This document shows, one piece after another, positions 41,225 to 49,467 of a stretch of 64,000 nucleotides of DNA. This stretch comes from Mycobacterium sp. OAS707. Lineage in GTDB: Bacteria; Actinomycetota; Actinomycetes; Mycobacteriales; Mycobacteriaceae. Position 1 is the stretch's first letter. Each line of letters opens with the position of its first letter. The translations under genes and the position numbers were made by a program. The notes under the pieces were generated by a model. That model saw nothing but the letters and a program-made list of their open reading frames with translations. It did no database searches and was not told the origin of the DNA. The stretch covers positions 310,001 through 374,000 of the forward strand of contig NZ_JADBDS010000003.1 of NCBI RefSeq assembly GCF_014873705.1. The letters run 5' to 3'.

Positions 41225-42550
41225 CTATTTGGCTTTGGCGTGCTTGGCCGTGCCTGCGCTCTTTTCCACACTCTTCGCTGCACTGCCGGACGGCGCGGCG
41301 TCCGCGGCGGACGACGTATCCGTCTTCTCCGTCGTTGCTTCCTGCGTGGGCGACTCCGTCGCGTCGCCCGCCTTGGTCACGTCGGAACCGCTGGCGGGCT
41401 TCGGCTCCACTTTGTTGCCGGATGTCACGTCGACGCTGGTTACCGTTGGCTTGGTGGTCGAAGCAGTCTGGGACTTCGAATCCGTTGTGGTGCTTGGTGA
41501 TTCACTAGTGGTTGAACCGTTCGACGAGGGCTTCGGTGCCGTCGCCTCGACAGCGGTCGCCGCCTCCTTGGTCGGGGCGGGGACGCCGGTCGACACAGTT
41601 ACGGTCGTGGCGGCGGTCGACGGAACACTCGCAACGTCCGCGGTCTTGACCGCGACCGGGGTCTTCGGTGCGAGCGCGCCCGCGATCTTCGCAAGTGCGG
41701 CCTGGAGCGCGGCGATTGGGCCCCCGGTGTTGACGAAGAAGCTGCCGTCCGGATTGAAGACCAGCGTGGAGGAACTGAGAAGTCCGCCTGCCTTGACCGG
41801 GAAGGGGCTGTCGACGAGCGGCCCGAGGTCAGGTCCGTAACCACCATTGAGCAGACCGTCGGCAACCGTGGCCGGCGCGCCGAGAAGCGCGCCGACGACC
41901 GCCATCGGGTTGCCTGTACCCACGGCAGTGATCACGTTCTGGACGGCGGTCGCTGCGGCGGCGGGCGTGCTGATCAGCGGTCCGATGAAACCGGCGAGAA
42001 TCAGCTCGGTCCCCAACGTGTCGCCGGTGAACGCCTTGACCACGTTGACGATGTTCTCCAGCGGTTTGGTGATGATCGTCGCGAGCGCGGGCAGGATGTT
42101 CTGCAGGGGCAACCCGAGCGTCAGCGGGATCTGAAGCAGGGCGTTCGCCGCACCCGCGACGTTGCCCGCCGCGAGTTGACCGACTGCGGTCTGCACTGTC
42201 TGCGGCAGCTGAGCCAGGGCGCCACCGACGGCACCACTGGTCGCGCCGAGGGCAGCGCCGAGCGTTCCGGCGCTGTTGAGCTGGTTGGCGAGGATGGCCT
42301 GCAGCACCTGCCCGGGCTTGGCGTTCTCGGCCAGCGTGCTGACGTTGGTGAGCGCGTCATGCAGGACCTGCGAGTAGATCGCGAGCGGATTCACCGCGGC
42401 CGTGAGATCGACATCCATGGTGCGGATCGCGGGCAGGTGGATATCCGGCAGATGGACGTCGGCTACCGGTGCCACGGTCGAGGCGACGACAAGACTCGCG
42501 CCGACGAGCGCGACACCTGTCGTGAAACGTGGACGACTGGCAACTTGCAT
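41225..42550 (-). CDS. Exported alanine-rich protein with Ser/Thr-rich tail
   Basis: A 441-residue protein with a signal peptide (hydrophobic stretch at about residues 10-28, then P-V-A-D-V). Residues 30-260 are Ala/Leu/Gly-rich with many amphipathic helices, and residues 300-441 are low-complexity Ser/Thr/Ala/Lys, probably disordered and a possible O-mannosylation region. I recognise it only as a type common in mycobacteria, function unknown. The start at 42550 (M-Q-V-A-S-R-P) gives a normal signal peptide, whereas the frame from 42640 would bury it. Confidence 0.75.
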   Translation of the reverse strand: MQVASRPRFTTGVALVGASLVVASTVAPVADVHLPDIHLPAIRTMDVDLTAAVNPLAIYSQVLHDALTNVSTLAENAKPGQVLQAILANQLNSAGTLGAALGATSGAVGGALAQLPQTVQTAVGQLAAGNVAGAANALLQIPLTLGLPLQNILPALATIITKPLENIVNVVKAFTGDTLGTELILAGFIGPLISTPAAAATAVQNVITAVGTGNPMAVVGALLGAPATVADGLLNGGYGPDLGPLVDSPFPVKAGGLLSSSTLVFNPDGSFFVNTGGPIAALQAALAKIAGALAPKTPVAVKTADVASVPSTAATTVTVSTGVPAPTKEAATAVEATAPKPSSNGSTTSESPSTTTDSKSQTASTTKPTVTSVDVTSGNKVEPKPASGSDVTKAGDATESPTQEATTEKTDTSSAADAAPSGSAAKSVEKSAGTAKHAKAK

Positions 42551-42593
42551 GGAAAACCCCTTGGCTGGTGATCGCCGGCACTGGCGGAACTTA

Positions 42594-42613
42594 CTTGCGG
42601 GTAATGTCGCAAG
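42594..42613. promoter_or_regulatory. Inverted repeat CTTGCG-N8-CGCAAG in divergent promoter
   Basis: Perfect 6-base arms with an 8-base spacer lie 44 bases upstream of the exported-protein start, in the 254-base space shared with the second LuxR-type regulator. It could be a regulator-binding site. There is no other evidence. Confidence 0.35.
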
Positions 42614-42804
42614 CAGCGCTGACTCAATCACCAAAGCCATCGCCTGCCCATCGCATGAATGGATGATCTTTTTCCACGCGCGGATTAGATGGACGGAATC
42701 ATTCCGGCGATGCGGCGTTAGTCACTACGTAAAACACAGTTCGGCCCGTCGGGGGTGCGCGGCCTCAGTGGTATCGATTTGGGGCTTGACGGGATGGACG
42801 ACTG

Positions 42805-45531
42805 ATGGCGCGGGTCGCGCTCAGAGGACGCAGCGACGCGATGTCGAAGGCGCTGACCGCACTGGATCGCGCGGCGCGCACCGGCCAGGACGCGCTTGTG
42901 GTGATCAGCGGCGAACCAGGCATCGGCAAGTCGGCCGTGTTGCGAACCGTCGTCGAACAAGCGGCGCGGGCCGCGTTCCGGGTCGGCAGCGGCAAGGCTG
43001 AGCAGGGCGACCAAATCGCGCCGGGCGCACCACTTCTGATGGCGTTGCGCTCCGGCCCGCAGCCATTGCTGGCGGGTGAGGTCTTCGCGGGCCTGGCACC
43101 GCTCTATGACAAGCCGCTATGGCTCGTCGACCGGATCGGTGCGCTGCTCGAGGAGTTGACCGTCCACAGCCCGGTGTTGATCGCGATCGACGATCTGCAG
43201 TGGGCCGACCGCCTGACCAGGTTCGCGCTCCGTGTGCTGCCCGCCCGACTGGCGGGTTCGCCGGTGGTGTGGGCCGTCGCCAGTCGGTGGCTGCCCCGCG
43301 AACCCGTCGAAGAGTTGATCGCGGGGACGGCCGACGCCACCACGGTCACCCGCATCGAACTCGGACCGCTGAGGGCCGCCGACATCGACGACATCGCAGC
43401 GGATCTCCTTGGCGCCGAACCGTCGGTGCATACCCGCAAACTTCTCGGCGGAGTTGGCGGTAACCCATTCTGGGCGGTGCAGGTGATCGAGGGCCTCGCC
43501 CGTCGCCACGAACGGGGCCAGGACATCGGCGACCTGCATGCCGAGCTGTCGGTCGGGGTGCGGGCTCGCCTCGAAGCGCTTTCGGCGCAGACGGCTGCGT
43601 TGATCCGGCTGGCCGCGGTGTGGGGTCGCGCCATGAGCATGGCCGACGCGGGACACCTCCTCGGCAACGTGTCGGACGCCCAACTGCGGCTGTTGGCGCG
43701 GGAAGCCATCGACAACGGCTTGCTCGGCAGCGCCGAAGGCGAAGTGTTCTTCCCACACGACCTGGTTCGTGAAGCGGTGTACGCGGATATCCTGCCTGCG
43801 GACCGGCGTGCGCTGCACCGCGCGTGTGCACGACACATCACCGGCGAAGGTGGATCAGCGTTGGCCGCCGCCAACCACTTTCACGCCAGCGCCGTGCGGG
43901 GCGACGAAGAGGCGGTGCTCGCACTCGAACAGGCCGCGCGCGAATGCATGGTCTCGATGCCGGATCAAGCCGCCGAACTCGCGCGCCAGGCGTTCGCGCT
44001 GACGACGCAGGGCCACCGGTTGTGGTTGCGCGCCGGTGAGTGCGCCGTCGAGACCCTGGTCAACATGCAGCGCGACGGCGAGGCGCTGGCAGTGGCGGAT
44101 CGGCTGCTGGCCGTCGCTGCGGAGCCCGAGATCATCGCCAGGATCGAACTGCACGCCTGCCGGGCGCTGTGGGTGGCAGGCGAATGCGTTCAGATGGAGC
44201 GACGTGCCGCAGTCGCACTCGCTCACGACGGCGTCTCCGAGGCGCTGCGAGCGCGATTGTCGGCGGCTGTCGCGTTGGCCGCGTCGCGGACGCAGTCGGC
44301 GGCACACGCGGAGGCCATGGCACAGAAGGCGTTCGCCGAGGGAAACCGATTGAACGACAACTACTCTCAGCGACTGGCCGTCGTCGCGTTGATCGAGGCC
44401 GCCCGCAACCAAGGCCGGCATCGCCTGGCATTGGATCGCTTCAGCGACCTGCGCCGGCTATCGGATACGGCGTATCTGGCCGAAGAGATCCGCACACTGC
44501 AGCATCTGGATCGCTACGACGATGCCGAAGCCATGCTCGTCAAGGCTCGCGAGGCCGCCGACGACATCGACAGCTCGCCGATGCTGTATGCCCAGATGTG
44601 GCAGGATCACAACCTCGCGCGCCTCGACGCCGCCGAAGCCGGCGCACGGACACTGTTGACACTTGCCGACGAGACCGGAAACTACGGCTACCGACTCAAC
44701 GCGCGCATGGTGCTCGCCGCCGTGGCGACCTACCGGGGTGATCCGGCCAAGGCGACGGAGCTGTTGGCTCCCGTCGAAGACGACGGAAATGCCCCGCGCC
44801 TGCGCCTGATGCAGGGCTGGTTGAAGGCCAGCATGGGCGATTTCGGTGGCAGCCTGACGATTCTGAGCCCGCTGCTCGACAGGGCCGGCGAGTTCGAGGA
44901 TCCGTGGCCGTGGTCGCCGCCGTGGATGCGGATACTGGCCCGCATCGGCCTCGACGCCGGCGACCGCATCTTTGCGAGCAAGGCTGCTGACATCGCTGAC
45001 CTTGTCGCACAACGCAATCCAGGGGTCCCAACATTGGAAGGCACGGCACTGCACATCCACGGTGCGCTGGCCGACGATCCCCGCCCGCTTGCCGATGCGG
45101 TGCGTGTCCTTCGAGATTCCCCACGCCCGTTGTTGCTCGCCGATGCGCTGAAAGATCTCGGATCAACCCTGTTGGACCACACGCAGCCGGACGAGGCCGT
45201 CGAAGCTCTTCTCGAAGCGGCTGAAATCTATCAGCGTGCCGGCGCGGAAGGGGGCAGCCGTGCGGTGTCGACTCTTCTTCGCAGCCACGGCATCCGCGGC
45301 GTTCGTATCAACGCGCCCGCCCCTCGACCGTCCACTGGATGGGCGGCGCTGACACCGACAGAGCTCAGCGTCGTCGACCTGATCAGCTCGGGTCACACGA
45401 ACCGTTCAGCCGCAGCGGAACTGGGGGTTTCACCGAACACCGTCAACACGCATCTGCGTGCGGTGTTCCGAAAGCTCGACGTGAACTCGCGTGTGCAGTT
45501 GACCAACGCCTACCGCGAGCGCTCGTCATGA
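42805..45531 (+). CDS. LuxR-family ATPase regulator (LAL type), second
   Basis: A 908-residue protein with a Walker A motif at residues 36-43 (GEPGIGKS), a Walker B region (L-I-A-I-D-D-L-Q-W-A-D), a long TPR-like helical middle and a LuxR helix-turn-helix at the C-terminus (S-V-V-D-L-I-S ... N-T-V-N-T-H-L-R-A-V-F). It should be an ATP-binding transcription activator. It diverges from the exported-protein gene across 254 bases and might control it. The protein differs widely in sequence from the first LuxR-type regulator at 30430. Confidence 0.9.
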   Translation: MARVALRGRSDAMSKALTALDRAARTGQDALVVISGEPGIGKSAVLRTVVEQAARAAFRVGSGKAEQGDQIAPGAPLLMALRSGPQPLLAGEVFAGLAPLYDKPLWLVDRIGALLEELTVHSPVLIAIDDLQWADRLTRFALRVLPARLAGSPVVWAVASRWLPREPVEELIAGTADATTVTRIELGPLRAADIDDIAADLLGAEPSVHTRKLLGGVGGNPFWAVQVIEGLARRHERGQDIGDLHAELSVGVRARLEALSAQTAALIRLAAVWGRAMSMADAGHLLGNVSDAQLRLLAREAIDNGLLGSAEGEVFFPHDLVREAVYADILPADRRALHRACARHITGEGGSALAAANHFHASAVRGDEEAVLALEQAARECMVSMPDQAAELARQAFALTTQGHRLWLRAGECAVETLVNMQRDGEALAVADRLLAVAAEPEIIARIELHACRALWVAGECVQMERRAAVALAHDGVSEALRARLSAAVALAASRTQSAAHAEAMAQKAFAEGNRLNDNYSQRLAVVALIEAARNQGRHRLALDRFSDLRRLSDTAYLAEEIRTLQHLDRYDDAEAMLVKAREAADDIDSSPMLYAQMWQDHNLARLDAAEAGARTLLTLADETGNYGYRLNARMVLAAVATYRGDPAKATELLAPVEDDGNAPRLRLMQGWLKASMGDFGGSLTILSPLLDRAGEFEDPWPWSPPWMRILARIGLDAGDRIFASKAADIADLVAQRNPGVPTLEGTALHIHGALADDPRPLADAVRVLRDSPRPLLLADALKDLGSTLLDHTQPDEAVEALLEAAEIYQRAGAEGGSRAVSTLLRSHGIRGVRINAPAPRPSTGWAALTPTELSVVDLISSGHTNRSAAAELGVSPNTVNTHLRAVFRKLDVNSRVQLTNAYRERSS

Positions 45532-45582
45532 GTTGACGACGTCTCGCTGCTGCGCCGTACCCCCAGCCGCTACGGTTCACTC

Positions 45583-46251
45583 GTGGGGAATTCCCAAGAT
45601 CCGTTCGGACTGGTCGGAATGGCGTCAGGAGTCGCGAGATTCTGGCTGCGCACCTCGATCCGGACCCAGGAACAGCTGATCGGGCTGCTCGGCGAAAAGG
45701 CTGAGGAGCCCGAGGCGCCGACGAGCCCGCCCCAGGCCGCAGCAGAGCCCACGGACACCGAAGCGCTGGGCTCGAAGATGCGCGGGTTGCTCGACCGGGC
45801 CCTCGACCACAGCACCAGCAGCAGTCAGATGGAGCTGTTCCATCACATCCTCGACCAACTGGTCGCCGACGAGGCGCGGATCATCAGCGCGCTGTCCGAC
45901 GGCTCGTCCTCGCCGTTGGTGAGCATTCACGACTGGACCCGGCGCCGTGTCCAGGGCCGAGCCGTGCTCGAGAACGCATCGTTGATCGGGCGGACCGCCA
46001 ACGTCGCATTGCCCGGCATGGTCCCGTCGTATGTCAGCCATCTGCTCTCCCTCGGCCTGGTGGAGATCGGTCCCGAGGACCCCGATTTGAAGGACGACTA
46101 CGAAGTGCTGATGGCCGAGCCGTCGGTACTCGCGGCCATCAAGACCGCCTCCCGCGGACCCCTCGCCGCGAAGATCGAGAAGTTCACCCTGACGCTGTCC
46201 GGCCTCGGCCAGTCACTGTGGGCCGCCACGATGCAACAGGGCGGGTCGTGA
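45583..46251 (+). CDS. DUF4393-like protein
   Basis: A 222-residue cytoplasmic protein. The segment D-E-A-R-I-I-S-A-L-S-D-G-S and the hydrophobic run L-P-G-M-V-P-S-Y-V-S-H-L-L-S-L-G-L-V resemble the DUF4393 (Abi-alpha-like) family. The first 70 residues are Pro/Glu-rich and variable. A GTG start is used. Its stop overlaps the GTG start of the DUF445 gene, so the two probably act together. Function is unknown. Confidence 0.65.
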   Translation: MGNSQDPFGLVGMASGVARFWLRTSIRTQEQLIGLLGEKAEEPEAPTSPPQAAAEPTDTEALGSKMRGLLDRALDHSTSSSQMELFHHILDQLVADEARIISALSDGSSSPLVSIHDWTRRRVQGRAVLENASLIGRTANVALPGMVPSYVSHLLSLGLVEIGPEDPDLKDDYEVLMAEPSVLAAIKTASRGPLAAKIEKFTLTLSGLGQSLWAATMQQGGS

Positions 46252-47510
46252 CCGACCTTGTGGTCGCGTTGCAGTCCTGGCGGGAGATCAAACACGACTT
46301 CGGCGCCAACTGGCTGATCTATTTGTCGATGCCTTTCGTGGCCGCCTTCGTCGGCTGGAGCACCAAGATCGTTGCGCTGGAGATGATTTACCGCCCGCTC
46401 GAGTTCAAGGGCATCGGGCCGATCGGCTGGCAGGGCATTGTGCCGAGACGGGCAGGCAAGGTCGGCTCGAAGACCATCGAATTGCTGACCTCGAACCTGC
46501 TCAAGCCCGAGGAGTTGTTGGAACGGATCGATGCGGCGGAAGCCGTTGAGGCACTGCGTGATCCGCTGGTTCAGGCGGTTGACGACATCTCCCGCGACCT
46601 CGCCGAGCAGATTCGGCCCGGGCTCTGGGACTCGCTGCCCGAGGCAGCACGAAAGGCCGTGCAAGAGCGCATCCAGGCACAGGCACCGCGCGTCACCGAG
46701 AACATGCTCAACGAGATGAAGGCGGACCTCGGCCGGTACGTCGATCTGCAATTCCTCGCCGTCACCACGCTGGTGCGCAATAAGGAGAAGCTGGTCAAGC
46801 TGATGCGCGGCGTCAGCGACGACGCGATGGCCTTCGTCCGGCGCAGCGGAATCTACTTCGGGCTTGCCATAGGTCTCGTGCAGATGATCGCGTGGGCCCT
46901 GTTCAAGAACCCGTGGATCATGCCTGCGTTCGGTTTCGCCGTCGGCTTCATCAGCGACTACATCGCACTCAACATGCTGTTCCGGCCTGTGCAGCCCAAG
47001 AAGTTTCTCGGCATCTTCGCATTCCAGGGAATGCTGCACGCGCAACGGGAGAAGATCACCCGCGACTACGCCAAAATCCTTGCCGACGACCTCTTTTCAC
47101 CAGAGATCCTGCTCGACGGCATCCTCAAGGGACCCGGCTCGGACAAGCTGTTCGCGTTGGCGGCCAAGGAAGTCGAGGCTGCCATCGATGCGCAGACCGG
47201 GATCGCGGGCCCGATCGTCGTGCTCGCCGTCGGCACGAAACGCTATCGCGCACTGAAGGACCGGGTGGTGCAGCTGGTGCTCGACCGTCTTCCGACCACG
47301 TTGGTCGAGGCGCAGGAGTACGCCGTTGGCGCCATCGACCTCGAGAACACCATCGTCGAAAAGATGAATCAGCTCACCAACGAGCAGTACGAGTCGATTC
47401 TTCGGCCCATCTTCAAGGACGACGAACCGCTGATGATCGCGGTCGGCGGCGTGCTGGGCGGCGTCGTCGGCGAGTTGCAGGTCCTGCTCATCGAACAGTT
47501 CGGACACTGA
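46248..47510 (+). CDS. DUF445 family membrane protein
   Basis: A 420-residue protein with the DUF445 signature near its first hydrophobic stretch (G-W-S-T-K-I-V-A-L-E-M-I-Y-R-P) and its second copy (F-I-S-D-Y-I-A-L-N-M-L-F-R-P) near residue 240. Membrane helices flank these copies, with a long helical region between them. DUF445 proteins have no settled function. The GTG at 46248, which overlaps the upstream stop, is preferred over the longer frame from 46218. It forms a two-gene operon with the preceding gene. Confidence 0.85.
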   Translation: MTDLVVALQSWREIKHDFGANWLIYLSMPFVAAFVGWSTKIVALEMIYRPLEFKGIGPIGWQGIVPRRAGKVGSKTIELLTSNLLKPEELLERIDAAEAVEALRDPLVQAVDDISRDLAEQIRPGLWDSLPEAARKAVQERIQAQAPRVTENMLNEMKADLGRYVDLQFLAVTTLVRNKEKLVKLMRGVSDDAMAFVRRSGIYFGLAIGLVQMIAWALFKNPWIMPAFGFAVGFISDYIALNMLFRPVQPKKFLGIFAFQGMLHAQREKITRDYAKILADDLFSPEILLDGILKGPGSDKLFALAAKEVEAAIDAQTGIAGPIVVLAVGTKRYRALKDRVVQLVLDRLPTTLVEAQEYAVGAIDLENTIVEKMNQLTNEQYESILRPIFKDDEPLMIAVGGVLGGVVGELQVLLIEQFGH

Positions 47511-47516
47511 AGGCAG

Positions 47517-48143
47517 TCACATCCAACTGCTCGACGCGCGATCGAGACGCAGCGGAGCCGAAACGGGCAGCGGCTCGGGGTCACCGGTCGAGATCGCGTC
47601 CAGAATGAGCGCGACATAACGTCGCCAGCCGTCGCTTCGCGCATCCATCGTGAACAACACCGTGTAGAGCATCGCGATCATTCGCGGCAGGTCATCGGCG
47701 ACCAGGTCGGCGCGCACCAGGCCGGCCTCTTGGCCCCTCTCGGCAAGCTCGGCGAGCGCTTCATGCAGCGGGGCCGAGATGTCGGTGCTCAACGAACCGG
47801 CCCGCAGCGCCGCGGTCAACAAGTTGTGTTCGCGGGCGCCCAGTGAGATCGCGGCCTCGATCAGTTGCGCGAGGCCGCGCAGCGGGTTGTCTGCCCGGCG
47901 GGCTTTTTCGATCGCCGGGCTGAGGTCTTCGGCGATGCTCTGATCCAGGGCGGCCCCGATCAGGTCACCCTTTGTCGGAAACCTTCGGTAGATCGTGCGC
48001 TCGCCGACGCCGGCGTGGCGCGCGATCGCGTCGATTTGCGCATCCGGTCCCACCTCGCTGTAGACCTCGCGCGCGGCGCGCAGGATGCGTTCCGCGTTGC
48101 GGGCGGCGTCTGCCCGCAATGGCCGTTCGGTAACCGCTGTCAC
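47517..48143 (-). CDS. TetR-family regulator next to a P450
   Basis: A 208-residue TetR protein with a helix-turn-helix at about residues 30-62 (I-D-A-I-A-R-H-A-G-V-G-E-R-T-I-Y-R-R-F) and a helical ligand-binding domain. GTG is the start. It diverges from the P450 gene at 48235 across 91 bases that contain repeated AACTGACAG sequences, so it most likely represses that gene and itself. It is convergent with the DUF445 gene, with six bases between the ends. Confidence 0.88.
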   Translation of the reverse strand: MTAVTERPLRADAARNAERILRAAREVYSEVGPDAQIDAIARHAGVGERTIYRRFPTKGDLIGAALDQSIAEDLSPAIEKARRADNPLRGLAQLIEAAISLGAREHNLLTAALRAGSLSTDISAPLHEALAELAERGQEAGLVRADLVADDLPRMIAMLYTVLFTMDARSDGWRRYVALILDAISTGDPEPLPVSAPLRLDRASSSWM

Positions 48144-48154
48144 GTGGTCAGCGT

Positions 48155-48165
48155 AACTGACAGTT
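48155..48165. promoter_or_regulatory. Palindrome AACTGACAGTT, putative TetR operator
   Basis: A perfect 5+1+5 palindrome 11 bases upstream of the TetR start. Its AACTGACAG half recurs at 48199-48207 together with a related TCTGACACTT at 48211-48220, on the P450 side. The pattern suggests an operator array in this short divergent promoter. Confidence 0.5.
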
Positions 48166-48198
48166 GACTGCCAATAAAGCGCGTCCTAGGCTCGGACC

Positions 48199-48207
48199 AA
48201 CTGACAG
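48199..48207 (+). promoter_or_regulatory. AACTGACAG repeat, second putative operator half-site
   Basis: This repeats nine bases of the palindrome at 48155 and lies 27 bases upstream of the P450 GTG start, with TCTGACAC following four bases later. It is well placed to block P450 transcription. Confidence 0.4.
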
Positions 48208-48234
48208 GCATCTGACACTTGATGGGAAACGCCG

Positions 48235-49455
48235 GTGGTATCAACGACTTCCGATCTGACCCCGGAGACGGAACTGCCCGTCATTCCCGCCTCACGTGCT
48301 GCGCACTGCCCGCTGCATCCGCCTGCGGAATTCACTCAATGGCGGTCGGAACCCGGCCTGCGACGGGCGATGTACCGGGGCCAACCGGCCTGGGTGGTGA
48401 GCCGTTACCAAGACATCCGGGCCGCGCTCGTCGACCCACGACTGTCCGCGCAGACCATTCCGGACTATCTGATTCCCGATACCGAAGATCACCACATTCC
48501 CGTGATGTTCGCTCGGACCGACGATCCCGAACATCATCGGCTGCGAAGGATGATGACCAGCGTCTTCACCTTCAGACGCACCGACGCGATGCGTCCGGCG
48601 ATCCAGGAACTCGTCGACGAACACCTGGACGCGATGATCGCCAACGGACCACCCGCAGAGCTCGTGCGCGACTTCGCGTTGCCGATTCCGTCACTCGTGA
48701 TCGCGCACCTGCTCGGCGTGCCACCGCAGGACCTCGAGTTCTTCCAGAGCAACACGTCACGCGGAATGGACATGAACTCCTCCGACGAGCAGAAGGCCGA
48801 GGCCTTCGCCGTCATGTACGTCTACCTTCTGGAGTTGATAGACCGCAAAGAGCGCTCTCCCGGCGACGACTTGATCAGCCATCTCGTCTCCGAGTACGTA
48901 GCGACCGGCCAACTCACCCGTGAGACCACAGCCATGAACGGCGTGATCATGATGCAGGCGGGCCACGAGACGACGGCCAACATGATCTCGCTGGGAACCG
49001 TTGCGCTGCTCGAACATCCCGAGGTGTTCGCACGCCTCGCCGCCACCGAAGACCGCGCCGTCGTCGCCAACATCGTCGAGGAGTTGATGCGCTATCTCAC
49101 CATCGTGCACAGCCAGGTGGACCGGGTGGCCCTCGCGGATTTCACACTGGGCGGGCAGCGTATCCGGGCAGGCGACATGCTCGTGATGAACCTTCCCGCA
49201 GGCAATTGGGACACGGAGTTCGTCGACAACCCCGAGACGTTCGATGTCGAGCGAAGCGCCCGCGGGCACTTGGGTTTCGGTTACGGCGTGCACCAATGCA
49301 TCGGACAGAACCTCGCCCGGGTGGAGATGCAGGTCGCTTTCGCCACGCTCGCGCGGCGCCTCCCCGGCCTGCGCTTGGCGACAGCACCGGAGCAACTGAA
49401 GTTCAAAGGTGAGTCGGATATCTACGGCATGAAAGAGTTGCCCGTCACGTGGTGA
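48235..49455 (+). CDS. Cytochrome P450 under TetR control
   Basis: A 406-residue P450 with I-helix A-G-H-E-T-T, K-helix E-E-L-M-R and haem loop FGYGVHQCIG carrying Cys355. The opening A-H-C-P-L-H-P-P resembles the CYP105-like group, but I cannot name the family. There is no ferredoxin gene beside it, so it must share electron donors. GTG start. It should hydroxylate a small hydrophobic compound, probably one sensed by the divergent TetR. Confidence 0.88.
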   Translation: MVSTTSDLTPETELPVIPASRAAHCPLHPPAEFTQWRSEPGLRRAMYRGQPAWVVSRYQDIRAALVDPRLSAQTIPDYLIPDTEDHHIPVMFARTDDPEHHRLRRMMTSVFTFRRTDAMRPAIQELVDEHLDAMIANGPPAELVRDFALPIPSLVIAHLLGVPPQDLEFFQSNTSRGMDMNSSDEQKAEAFAVMYVYLLELIDRKERSPGDDLISHLVSEYVATGQLTRETTAMNGVIMMQAGHETTANMISLGTVALLEHPEVFARLAATEDRAVVANIVEELMRYLTIVHSQVDRVALADFTLGGQRIRAGDMLVMNLPAGNWDTEFVDNPETFDVERSARGHLGFGYGVHQCIGQNLARVEMQVAFATLARRLPGLRLATAPEQLKFKGESDIYGMKELPVTW

Positions 49456-49467
49456 AACGCCGACGCA

